Origin: Aquilaria yunnanensis | Lineage: Eukaryota; Streptophyta; Magnoliopsida; Malvales; Thymelaeaceae | DNA: 64,000 nt | Direction: 5' to 3' | Assembly (NCBI GenBank): GCA_039654915.1 | Contig: CM077597.1 | Location: 62,152,001-62,216,000 of the forward strand | Part shown: piece after piece, positions 22,305 through 34,200 of the stretch | Layout of the letters: each line of letters opens with the position of its first letter | Numbering within the stretch: the stretch's first letter is position 1 | Position numbers and translations under genes: made by a program | The notes under the pieces: model-generated | Databases searched by the model: none | Seen by the model: the letters and a program-made list of their open reading frames with translations, nothing else | What the model was told of the DNA's origin: nothing

Positions 22305-25300
22305 TTAGGCGTAGAATTTTTTCAGGGCGTCTGAATGCCAAGTGTTTTTCAATTCTACGCCTTCGGCGTCGCCAAGCTTGTACACGCCTTTTCGTACTTC
22401 GGCGAGAACCAGATAAGGTCCTTCCCAATTTGCGCGAAGTACTCCGTGAGATGGCCTTCGGGGTGCAAAGTCGGCCTTTCGGAGAACGAGGTCTCCTTTT
22501 TTGATTTCTTTTGGCCTGGCTTTTAAGTTGATAGCCGCGGCCACTCTTTGCTGGAAAGCTTTTCTTCTCAGCTCTGCTATTTCTCTGTGTTCGGCCACAA
22601 GGTCGAGCTTAGTTCTCAGACCGAGGTCGTTTCCGCCTTCATCAAATACTTGCACCCGTATTGAAGGCTGAACTATCTCTATTGGGATAATGGCCTCTGT
22701 TCCGAAGACGAGTGAGAAGGGAGTTTCCCCTGTGGCTCTTCGTGGCGTCGTTCGGTAGCTCCACAATACACTTTGGAGTTCTCCTGGCCATTTCCCCTTG
22801 GCTTCCCCAAGTCTCTTTTTCAGGCCATCTTTTATGGTCCTGTTTGATACTTCCACCTGCCCATTGCTTTGGGGGTGAGCTACTGGGGCGAAGTGCATCT
22901 TTATTCCGAGGTCGCTGATGAATTCCTGGAATCCTTTGTCTATGAACTGGGATCCATTATCAGCTACTAGTACCCTCGGTATGCCAAATCTGCATACGAT
23001 GTTTTTCCATACGAACTTCTGCACTTCTTTTGCCGAGATAGTTGCTAGTGGTTCTGCCTCTACCCATTTTGAGAAATAGTCCACTGCTACCACGCAGAAT
23101 TTCACGCCTCCGGGCGCTGTGGGGAGTGGCCCAATGAGGTCTATACCCCAGACTGCGAAGGGCCAAGGATAGTCTGCCGACGTTACCATTTCCGAGGGTA
23201 TCCTCTGGATTTTTGCATGTCTCTGGCAACTACCGCACTTCTGGACGAACTGCCTTGCGTCCTTTCTCAGGGTAGGCCAGAAGTATCCTTGGCGGAGTAT
23301 CACTGCTGCAAGGGCATCAGTTCCAATGTGCGAGCCGCACATGCCTTCGTGGACTTCTTCGAGGACCATCTCAGTATCCTCTTCGCCCACACATCTCTGC
23401 AGCGGATTTGCATATCCTTGCCGATATAACTCTTCGCCAATCAGGAAGAATCTTCCGGCGCGTCTTCGCAGTCTTGCAGCATTGCCGGCGTCTTCGGGAA
23501 GCTCATTCTCTGCGAGGTATCTCTTTATGGGGTCCTTCCACCCCATTCCCGAGGTCGTTACGCTTAGCACGGAGATGCTTGGATGGTCTAGCACCTCGGT
23601 GTATGTTTTGGACTTCGCTAAGCAATCTGCCTCAGTGTTATTCCGCCGGGGTACATTTTCAATCCGCACGGCGTCAAACTCTTGGATGAGTTTTGTTACC
23701 AGCTCGTGGTATTTTGCCAAGATTGGGTCCTTCGCCCCATAATCCCCTGCCGTCTGCCGAACTACCAGCTGGGAATCGCTGTGAGCCCTTAAGTTTCTCA
23801 CGCCAATCTTTCTGGCCAAGCGTAATCCCGCTATGAGGGCTTCATACTCAGCCACATTATTGGTGACGTTGAAGTTGAACTTGATAGCCTTCATCACCTC
23901 TAGGCCTTCGGGTCCTCTGATAACTATTCCAGCTCCCTGGTGTTCGGACCCCGAGGCTCCGTCAACATGCAAGGTCCATTCTGGCTCACCTTCTTTCGGA
24001 TCTGAGTGGTTCTCCTCAGTGGTGGGTATTTCGGCGATAAAATCTGCCAATGCTTGGGCTTTTATGGCCTTCCGAGGCTCATACGTGATTTCGTGTTCGC
24101 CAAGCTCTATGCACCACTTGGAGAGCCTTCCCGAATGATCAACTCTCTTCATAACATCCCGTAGTGGTAGACTACTTCGGACGATGATGGGGTGAGCCTG
24201 GAAATATGGTCGCAGTCTTCTTCCTGCAAGCACCAAGGCGTATATAGCTTTTTGAAGCAAAGGGTACCTGACTTCGGCGCCATGCAGGGACTTGCTGACG
24301 TAGTAGACCGGCCATTGTTTCGGCCCTTCTTCTTTTATCAGGACCGAGCTCACGGCCTTTTCTGTGACGGCGAGGTATAGTACGAGGGGTTCTCCCTCCC
24401 GAGGTTGTCGCAGAGTCGGCAGGCTGGCCAGGTAGACTTTGAGTTCTTCCCAGGCCTTTTGGCAATCTTCATCCCAGGGATGATTGTTTCTTCCAAGGTC
24501 GCCTTCCATCTTTGCTGCCTTTGTGAGGACTTTGAAGAAAGGTCTACACCTATCTCCGTACCTGGAAATAAACCTGCTCAGAGAGGTTATTCTTCCGGTT
24601 AGTCTCTGCACGTCTTTGACTGTGGCAGGAGTTCGGAACTCAAGCAGAGCCTTAATCTTCTCAGGATTGGCGTCGATGCCTCTTTCGGATACCATGTACC
24701 CAAGGAATTTTCCCGATGTCACCCCGAAGATACACTTCTCGGGGTTAAGGCGAATCCCAAAGGCTCTGAGCTTTTGGAAGGTTTCCTCCAAATCTGCAAC
24801 GTGGTAGCCGGGCAGCTTGCTTTTTACTATCATATCATCAACATATACTTCCATGTTTCTCCCCATTTGGTCTTTAAAGACCTTGTTCATCAGTCTCTGG
24901 TAGGTGGCTCCTGCATTTTTGAGCCCGAAGGGCATTCTGATATAGCAGTATGTTCCTCCCTCGGTGATGAAGGCAGTTTTCTCTTCATCTTCGGGGTCCA
25001 TCCTTATCTGATGGTAGCCGCTGAAGGCATCTAGGAAGCTCAGGAGCCCGTATTCGGCCGTTGAATCTACCAGTTGATCTATTGGCGGGAGGGGAAATGA
25101 GTCTTTCGGGCAAGCATCGTTCAAGTTTCTGAAATCAATGCACATCCGGAGTTTGCTGCTACCTTCTTTTGTGGCAATGACCACGTTGCTTAACCATTCG
25201 GGGTATTTTACCTCCCTGATAACTTCAGCATCCAATAGGCGCTGGACTTCGGTTTTCACGAAGTTGCTTTTGTGGGCTGAGATGCTTCGTTTCTTTTGCC

Positions 25301-27803
25301 TGATAGGTTTTGCTTCCAGGCTTACTTTGAGGCTGTGCTGTATTATGCCAGGGTTCACTCCTGGCATGTCTTTCGGCGAGTAGGCAAACAGATCTTTATT
25401 TTTTAGCAGAAAGGATACAAGATTTTCCTTATCACCTTTGGCCAAGCTCTTCCCTATTCGGGTAGATTGTCCTGGGACAAGATCTACTGCTTCCGTTTCT
25501 GCTTCTGCGGGATCTCCTTTTTTGCCTTTCTCCTGCGCCTTTGCCTCCACCGTTTGTGTAGAGCTGTTTGCCGGAGCCTTTCGTGTTTTTACAAACACCT
25601 TTCTTACCTCAGCTTGGTCGATGAAGACCTCTGCATCTCCATCCTTGGTGGCGAATGTGACAGTCAAGTACTTCACATCGGGGCGAATATGCAGGTTCCC
25701 CTGAGTCTGCCTTCCAAGGATGGCGTTGTACGAAGACGGGACGTCCATGACGATGAATCTTGCCATTGTGGACGCGTACAACTCAGCTGCTCCGTCTACC
25801 GAAGTGCCTTTTATAATCAAAGGGAGGTCGATCCATCCGAGGACGGGTAGTTCGGATGGCCCAACGCCGAAGGTGGGCGTGGTGACAGGTTTCAGCTCGC
25901 TGCTGGAGATGCCCAAGCTCGGCAGTAAGTGCGAGAATAGGACGTCAGCATTTGAGCCATCATCAAGCAACACTCTCTTGACGTCCCAGTTCCCTATTCT
26001 CACCATTATCAGCAGCGGGTCGTCGTGGGGGAAGACGACAGTGGAGCCATCTTTGCGAGCCAATTTCTTTGATGGACTTTGATACTCCATAACCGCAATT
26101 TCTCTGGCCTTCCGCTTTCTTTCCGAGGATGGGAGCCCCGTGGTGATGGTTTGGATGACCCCTACTGGAGGTGGAAGGCGCCTTTTTGGACTTCTGTTTC
26201 TCCGCCTGTCGGAGTCATAGTCCTCGTTTTCGGCCCTCTCTTCCTCCTCTTTTCTGCCCTTTGGGGAGGGCATCCGTAGGTACTTGCGAAGTTTGCCCTG
26301 TTTGATCAGCGACTCTATGTACTTCTTCAGCTGGAAGCAGTCTTCGGTGTCATGACCGTGGTCGCGATGAAACTGGCAGAACTTCTTGGCATTCTTCTTA
26401 TTATCGGCGGCCATGGCCTTTGGCCGCTGAATCTGCGTCCCTTGCCTTTCCAGCGCCATGAGAATGTTGGTCCGTGTCGTGCTCAAGGGTGTGAAACTTT
26501 GAGGTTTCTTTCCTCGCATTCGCCGTGGTCGACCTGTATGTTCAGAAAGATGCCGAGCTTGCTGGCTGGACCCTTCGGCGCGGTGATGATCAGACTTCGG
26601 CCCCGCCATCCTCAATTCCTCGGCAGTCATGTGCTGCTCTGCCCTTCGGTAAAATTCTCCGAGGGTCTCCGGGGGGTCTTTTGAGAACTCGTAGAACAGC
26701 TGTGAGTCACGCCGAAGGCCCCGTGTCATAGCGAGGATGCGGATTTCGGGCCGGAAGTCCGGGACGCTGAGTGCTTCCCTGTTGAATCGTTCGACATAGT
26801 CTCGGATCGTCTCTCCGTTTCTCTGCTCTATGTCGAACATCTGTACAGGCATTTTGGCCGTCGGCCTGCTCCCAATGAACTACTGGGTAAAGGCTGTGGA
26901 CAACTCCTGAAACTCAGTGATACTCCCTGGGGGCAACGAATTGTACCATGCTGTTGCTGGGCCCGTGAGGGTGACTTCAAAGCATTTGCACATGGTAGCG
27001 TCATCAGCTCCGTGCATTATCATGCTCCGCCTGTACTTCGTCAGATGGGCCTGTGGATCAGTCCGGCCATCATAGATCTCCAGCCTAGGCACTCTGAAGT
27101 CGCCTGGCATAGCTGCCTCAACGACGGTGTGAATAAACGGGGAGCCATCTTCGCATAATGCCCCCGACAGCCTGTCCCAAACGGGTTTTCTGGTCACTTG
27201 CTTCTCCACTCTGTCCAGCCGTGCCAATATCCTTTCCATAAGCTCAGTGGCGCTAGGACCATTTTCGCGGGAGGGAGATCGACGGCGCCTTTTCAGGGAA
27301 CGAGTTCGGCGCGGAGGGGTCAGGGCCCTCGCCTCGGGTGACGAACTGCTTCGCTGTGAGACTCTCGGTCGCTTGGACCCGGTTTGTCCCACAGGCCGTT
27401 TCCCGAGGGCTATATCTTCTGTGGATGATTATCCGCGAGGATCTCCACTTTCTGAACTGCGGTGTGTAGACTTGGGGCTTCTCTCCCGAGGGCGTGTTGA
27501 TGAGGAGGGTTTCTGGGCCTGTGACTGCTGTGGCCATCTTCGGTTGATCTGCTGAGTCATTTCAGCAACGACCGAGCGCTGAAAGTCCCTCAAGAAGCTC
27601 ATGGTGATTACCAGAGGGCGGTCCTCCTCAGGCGTAGAAGTCTCTGGGAGTGTCTGCTCAGCAGCCGGTTGTATCTCAGGCGCGGACGAGGACCTTAGGA
27701 GTCCCTTGTCCTTAGAACGCCGAGTCTCAACGACGGCAATCTGCGAGCGGTTTCCCACAGACGGCGCCAAATGATGGCCTGGGGCCTCATCGTTGTGAGT
27801 CAT
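22305..27803 (-). pseudogene. E1: gag-pol with two nonsense codons
   Basis: The frame is the same length (1,833 codons with stop) as the intact E2 copy, with no indels. It is interrupted twice in gag: GAA changed to TAA at 27431-27429 (codon 125) and CAG changed to TAG at 26882-26880 (codon 308). Downstream of the second stop, 1,500 codons are open and keep all pol motifs: YVDD in RT, the DEDD set of the second RNase H, and the HHCC and DDE motifs of integrase. Translation from the normal start would end within Gag. The start (ATG at 27803) lies inside the 5' LTR. The mutations may have arisen after insertion, or this RNA may have been copied with proteins supplied by another element. Confidence 0.9.
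27752..27769 (-). promoter_or_regulatory. E1: primer-binding site
   Basis: TGGCGCCGTCTGTGGGAA on the minus strand, 2 bp inside the 5' LTR. It is identical in E2 and E3. The first nine bases match the 3' end of plant tRNA-Asp as I remember it; the rest matches only partly, so the primer tRNA is uncertain. Confidence 0.75.
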
Positions 27804-28638
27804 GATGACTGTTGAGGAGACTTCTAGGAGGAAGAACGCCTGGAAGGTGGATCGCCCCAAGGAGAGTACCTGAAAAGCTGGTAAACAGGGTTAGGAGGTC
27901 CCCGGAGTGTTTTTCCGGGGGGGGAGCCTCCGACGCCCAAGTCAGTGGTGGCCGGAAGAAGGAGAAAGTCACTAGCTTAAAGAGAAAGGCAGAAAAGTCT
28001 CGCCTGGTATTTTCTCAGGGTGTGGGAGCTGTATATCCGGCCTGCCAACCTCCTGTCAAGTATTTATTTCCTGTATATATAGGAATACCTAGCCCGTTCA
28101 GATCATGACACGTGTGCGGTCGGATGCTCCTGAACGTCTGGGCGTAGGGGACAGATAGTTGGTAACTAGATGGCCTTGAGCCTTGTGCTGAGACGGGCCA
28201 TGATATGATTCTGATGGCGTCTGCGCGTCAGGGCGACTTTTTACGTCTGTGGTGGGACGTGTCAGAGGCTTCCTTAAATGCTTCCTTAAATGCGCCTGCC
28301 GTACTCCCGAGGTCCCTGGGCGAGGTCGTCCTCTAGTTCGGACAGAGCCTCTTCGGGAAGCCTACCCTCAGTTCGGGGGTTCCCAGTTCCAGGGGGTTCC
28401 GCCTTCGGGGATATCATATTCGGGCAGCAATGTCTGGTGCCACTTTTCCGAAGGCGCGTTGTTCACAACCTTGGGGGGCGAATGGAGTCCTCAAGTTTTA
28501 CTGGCGTGCCGAGGCTCGGAGCTCTCAGGCTATCTCCCGAGGTGCATGATTCCACCTATTCCCGGGAAGCGCCAGTTCTTCTGGCCGTTGTTATGGCAGG
28601 GTATTCGGCCAGATTGAGGCGACAGCCTTTGGCTATCA
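27772..28638 (-). mobile_element. E1: 5' LTR with TATA box and R/U5 hairpin
   Basis: 867 bp. A minus-strand TATA box lies at 28071-28084 (plus strand CTGTATATATAGGA), about 270 bp upstream of the gag ATG at 27803. A GC-rich hairpin (27894-27931, GGAGG...CCTCC and CCCCGGA/TCCGGGG arms) follows. The gag ATG is within the LTR, 32 bp from its inner end. Confidence 0.9.
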
Positions 28639-28643
28639 GTCCC

Positions 28644-30695
28644 AAAGGACAGGTTTTACTTCTTGCTCCCTCAGGGATTTAGGAGCAAAAAATTCACTTT
28701 CACCTTTGGCACCAAGGATAGTTGGTGATGATGGTAGAAGAAGTTCTTCTTCATGGAGCTAGACAAAAAATGGAAAGACATGCTTTTGAAGTGGGCTTTT
28801 CGGACCCTTGATATTGACATGATGGATTCATTGAAGTTGCTTACCCTCGAATTAAAGTCTCAATTCAAGGAAGTTGACAGCTATGATTTGGTGGTAGCTA
28901 ATTGGATGGACCAAGCTCCTTCACGTCGACTGCTCCCTTTTCTGATCAAATGGAACTTTATGGCTGAAGAGGTACTTCAGGAGCTTAGGGTCATTTAGGA
29001 GCATGTTACTGACAATAACATGCCAGAACCAATAATGGACGGTAAGAAGTCATGGCTGGTGATGCTCATTTGGGGTGAACTTTCCTATTCAGCCCTTGAA
29101 GAGAGTAAGCTTTTAACTTGTTGTTTTGGATTTTTTGGTACTTACACTAATATTTTCCTTTTTGAAAAGATGGGCAGGAAATCAACAGCCTTCTGCAAGA
29201 GTCTGTTCCTCGGCCAGGCCGAGAAAGGGGAGTAGAAGAAGAAGGGACCAGTTGGACAGTCTTCAGGGGCTCTGAAGACTAAGTAAACAAAGGAGGGCTT
29301 TCCACTTCATCCCCCTGAAGATCTGACTGAAGCTTGAGATCATTCCACCAAGGGCATAGACCCTTCATCAGGGTCAACCATCCTATCCTTTCCTCTGAGC
29401 CCTAATGCTACTGCAGAGACCCTAGGGACTTCATTTGGGGTAGTTTCGACTGAAGAGGTGGAAGAGAGGTGGAGGAGGAAAGGTAAAGAGGTCACTGTTG
29501 AGGTCCTCGATGTTAGTGGCTCTGATAGGGAAGACATCGAAGTCCTACTAGGTTTGTTTCTTAGTCATTCATCTATGAATTTTGGCTTTTCCGGCATTTT
29601 AGATTTTGTAGATGAGTAGCTAAGAGACAATGTGATAAGAGAACTTCATCATGATTTTACAGAGGACCGGGCTTAGATAGGTGGATGATGGATCATGCTC
29701 AGAAGAGGGTTGCTTGGGATTCAAAGATCCCAAAGGATAAGGTGCCAAGGGAACCCTTTTGGACTTTCACTGAAGATATGGGCTTGTTTTCGGAAGACAG
29801 CCAAAAGATGGTTCCTAAAATGGCAAGGGCATCATCACAAATGCCACCTTTCAATCTGTGACAGACAATTGTCTAAATGATGAGATTCTTGCAACTCAAA
29901 TTTTCAAGCATGATGCCCAGGTAACCCTTCGTCCCTTTGTACATAGAATCTTAGGCCTTTAAACTATTGTATCTCACATCTAGCCTTATTTCCTTGTAGC
30001 TATTAGCATGTGGAGGCTACCTTCGGTCATGGCTGTCCAAGCAGTGCTTCATCCAAAGTGAGGCGGAGGAAAACTTGGCCAAGGACAAGGAAATGTTTGC
30101 AAGCTCATGCATAAAATATGGCAAGTTCATCAAGATCGCCAAGGATGATTTTGCCAAGCTTCTCCAGAAGGTGTTGGAGAGCCAAAGGGGGCTTCTTGAT
30201 GAGTTCTCCTCCAAGATATCTAACCTTGGGGTAAAGGTGGTGGAGTTGAGTTCAGTGGGGAAGGTCATTTAGAAGGAGGAAGAAGACGTGATAGCTAATT
30301 TTACTAAGGCATTAGAGATCAATGCTAAGCTTATTGCCAAGATTGATCAACTAAAGAAATGGAATAAAAAGAATAAGAAAGTGGAGAAGGAAATGGAGGC
30401 GCTAAAGAAAGAGGTGGAGCATCTGAAAACTAAGAAGGCTAAGGTAGATGAGACAATAAAGTCCTCTTTTCAACATGGTTTCTGCCTTGCTCGCCATCAG
30501 ATTCTCTCTCGTTTTCCCAACCTCGATGTCTCCCTCCTTAGAGCCCTCGATATCCCCAAAGGACCATCTTCGCCATAGTCAAAGAGGGAATACCTCAACC
30601 TTCTCGGGCATCCTCCTTCAGCTGAAGATGTTGGCAATAATGATGCTGAGGATGTTGATGCCGAGGAGCCCGAAGATAGGCAAAATAACCCTTAG
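28644..30695 (+). pseudogene. Element D: antisense gene, 3' part (after E1)
   Basis: This continues exon 1 from 17478: SKKFTFTFGTKDSW, then DMMDSLKLLTLE, then ILMAEEVLQELRVI-like text. Splice junctions corresponding to all three E1 introns are visible: donor AGTAAGCT near 29105 with acceptor GAAAAG before ATGGGCAGG at 29170, and donor CAGGTAACC near 29920 with acceptor TTGTAG near 30000. Exon 4 has a coiled coil (30288-30450) and the signature FQHGFCLARHQ near 30470. Stops and frameshifts (for example at 28996 and 30270) make it a pseudogene. The likely terminal stop is 30693-30695. Confidence 0.8.
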
Positions 30696-31262
30696 GGCTT
30701 TTTATTTTATTTTATTTTATTTTATTTGTTGTGTTCCTTCCCTTGTACTTTGTCCTTTTGAATGGAATAACCTTATTTCTCAAAATTTTGGTTAAGTCCA
30801 TGATTAGTACAATCTTTGAAGCCTTTTTTGCCTTCGACATATTAATTATTTTGGCTAGCATTGATTGCTCATGAAGCCTTTTGGCTGATTCACTATCTTC
30901 GGTTGATTTACCATCTTTGGTACTATAAGACTCAACACATCTGGTCATGTACTGTCCAGGACAAAAAAAAATATCAAGGATTCAAAACCTTCACTATTTT
31001 CAAAAGTAATATCCTATCACTTTCAGAAAGTTATGAATATTCTCCTAAAGTGTTTTAGAATAGAATTCAAGCAATGTTTTTCAGAAACTTGCTATGCATA
31101 AAAACACTTAGGTACTTTAAAAAACAACCACATTCGGTTAACCTCTTTTGGTAGGCTTCCTTGTGATAAGACTCTTAACACGTTAGGCAACTTAGGAGAA
31201 CACCACATTCGGTTGATCTTTTTGGGGAGGCTTCTCATAATAAGGCTACCCCTTTGGAAATT
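30696..31262 (-). other. Element D: spacer between the antisense gene and pol
   Basis: AT-rich non-coding sequence with a TTTTA pentamer run (about 30703-30727). The GTGATAAGACTCTTAACA block is shared with B. No ordered tandem repeats comparable to E1/E2 are visible. Confidence 0.6.
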
Positions 31263-34200
31263 TCTAAGTGTAGAATTTTGTCAAAGAGTCTGAATGCCAT
31301 GTGTTTTTCAACTCTTCTCCTTAAGTATTTCCAAGTTTATAGACTCTTGGCCGAACTTCTTCAAGGACCAAATAAGGTTCTTCCCAATTTGCCCGAAGTA
31401 CACCATGAGATGGTTTTTAGGATCCTAGTTCAGCCATTCGTACAATAAGGTCTCTTTCCTTGATCCTTTTAGGTCTGACATGCAAGTTCGCAGCAATGGC
31501 TACCCATTGCTGGAAAGTTTTTTTTTTTCATTTTAGCCATCTCCCTATGTTCATCAATGATAGCTAATTTGGTTCTTTAACCAAGGTTGTTCGCTTCTTC
31601 GTTGAACACCTATACTTTTGATGGATGGTCGTACGACTTTGACAAGGATAATGGCCTCATTACTGAATGCGAGTCAAAAAGGTGTTTCACCAGTAGGTTT
31701 TCTAGGGGTTATTCTATAAGTCCATAGTACACTTGAGATTTTTCTAGGCCCTTTTCTCTTAGCCTCTTTCAATCTCTTCTTGAGACTGTCTTTTATTGTC
31801 CTACTGGACACCTCAACTTGTCCATTGCTTTGAGGTTGGGCGACTCGGGCAAAGTGTAATTTTACCCTTATCTGTTTGTCTATTGCTTGGAGGATGTCCT
31901 AGAATCCTTTATCAATGAATTAGGAACTATTATCTACTACTATCACCCTCGGAAAACTGAATCTACATATGATGTTCTTCCGAACAAACTTTTGGATGTC
32001 CTTTGCTGAAATTGTTGCCAAGGGCTCTGCCTTAATCCACTTAGTGAAATAATCTACTAAAACTACGCAGAACTTGACTCATCCAGGAGCCATCAAGAAA
32101 GAACCTCAGTGAAGGGGCAAGGATAATTTGTCAAAGTTATCGCTTCCAAGGGTGCTATTTTGATGGATGTGTGTCGTTGGCACAGATCGCATATTTTGAC
32201 GACCTACCTCACATCATTCCTTAAAGTAGGCTAGAAAGATCCTTGCCGATGTAGTTCCCCAGCAAGGGCATCAGTCCCGATGTTAGATCAACATGCTCTT
32301 TTATGGACTTCTTTGAGGACTATTTCAATGTCCTCCTCACTAATATACCATTGCAATGGATTTGTGTACCCTTGCTGGTACAATTCTTCCATAATCATGA
32401 AGTGCCTTCCAGAGCATCTACTTTTTCACTTTCTTTGGAACCTGGCGTAAGGAAGAATTGGCCAGGTATTCCTTTATATGGTCTTTCCACCTCTCTTTTG
32501 GTATGGTGAATGCCTTTATGGCTATGCTCGGGTGCTCAAGTACCTCGGTGGACTGTTTTGAGTTTGCTAGCATGTCAGCTTTGATGTTCCTTTTTGAGGT
32601 ACCTTTTCTATGCTTTGTCAAATTCTTGTATCAATTTTGTGACGGGTTCATGGTATTTTGCTAGGTTGGGATCCTTGGCACCATATTCCCTTATTGTCTG
32701 CTGGACCACTAACTGCGAGTCATTGTAAGCCTTTAGATTCTTTACACCAACTCATTTTTCCAATCATAATCCAGCCACAATGGCTTCATATTCAGTGATG
32801 TTGTTGGTGACTTGGAATCCAAACTTAATAGCTTTGGCTGCTTCCATCCCTTTGAGACCTTATAGTATTATCCCGGCCCCTTAGTTCTCTGATCCCGAAG
32901 TGCCATCTACATACAATGCTAAATTAGGTTCCTCGTTTCCAAGGTTATCGGGGGCATCCTCGATTTTAGGCTGCAGAGGAATAAAGTCACCTAAGGGCTG
33001 ACCTTTTATGGTCGTCCTCACTTCATATATGATGGCGTATTCTCCAAGCTTGATACAGCATTTTGATAGTCGGCCGTAATGATCCATTTTTTTCATCACA
33101 TTGCAAAGAGGTAGGTTACTTAGGACTGTGATAGAATGTCCTTGGAAATAGGGCTGGAGCCTCTTACTTGCCATGACTAAAGGGTATATGGTTTTTACAA
33201 TAGAGGGTACCTGACTTTGGCCCCGTGCAAGGATTTGCTAACATAATATACTGGCAACTGTTTTCCTCCTCCTTCTTCTTCCCTTACTAATACCGAACTT
33301 ATGACTTTCTTGTTGACTTCGAGGTAGAGGATGAGAGCTTCTCCTTCTCGTTGTTGCCTGGGTGTGGGAAAATGGGTAAAGTAGCTTTTAAGTTCATCCC
33401 AATCCTTGTGGCAATCTTTATTCCAAGGATGTCCTTTGGGGTCGAGGTTGCCTTCATTTTTTGCAACTTTGGTGAGCATTTTAAAGAATGGTCAACACCA
33501 ACCTTCATATCTAGGATGAATCTGCCGAGGGCTGTTATCCGCCTTGTAAGCCTCTGCATGTCCTTCGTAGTTGTGGGAGTTTGGAATGCCAGTAAGGCCT
33601 TAACCTTCTTTAGATTGGCATCTATACCTCTTTCCGGATACCATGTAATCGAGGAATTTTCCCATAATCACCTCGAACAGACACTTTTTGGGCTTAAGAT
33701 GGATTCCAAATTTTCAAGGTTGGTGGAAAATTTCCCCCAAGCTATGATACGATTACTAGGTATTTTATTCTTAACTATCATATCGTCAATGTCCACTTCC
33801 ATATTTTTCCCAATTTGGGAATCAAACACCCTATTCATCAACCTTTGATATGTGGCTCCCACATTTTTAAGGCCAAAAGGCATTTTGCATAACACTAGGT
33901 CTCGACTTCGGTAACAAAGGCGGTTTTTTTCCTGATCTTTGAGATCCATCCGAATTTGGTGGTATCCGTTAAAAGCTTTGAGGAAGCTAAGTTGACCATT
34001 TTCGATAGTGGAGTCTACCAATTGGTCTATTGATGCTAGAGGATATGAGTGCTTTGGATAGGCGTAATTAATATTTCAAAAGTTGATGCAACTTCGAAGT
34101 TTATTGGTCCTTTCCTTTGTGGCAACAATAATGTTGCTAAACCAATCGAGGTACTTAACCTCCCTTACTATGCCTGCTTTCGTTAGTCGTTGAACTTCTA

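Larger units (their letters stand above)
17479..28638 (-). mobile_element. E1: young full-length Tat element, 11,160 bp
   Basis: Both LTRs are 867 bp, TG...CA, flanked by GTCCC at 17474-17478 and 28639-28643. By eye the LTRs differ at five sites, about 0.6%, so insertion is recent. Order on the minus strand is 5' LTR, PBS, gag-pol, short tandem repeats, antisense gene (plus strand), PPT, 3' LTR. The element is almost identical to E2 but in the opposite orientation. Gag carries two nonsense codons, so this copy cannot make a full Gag-Pol from its own RNA. The antisense gene is uninterrupted. Confidence 0.95.

Noticed and set aside
23326..23742. Plus-strand frames of 90-138 codons opposite E1 gag-pol (and matching minus-strand frames in E2)
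   Set aside because: They are shadows of the conserved gag-pol frame on the other strand; conservation is explained by the real gene.
26880..27431. E1 gag stops as programmed recoding or readthrough sites
   Set aside because: E2 has sense codons at both positions in an otherwise collinear frame, so they are mutations.
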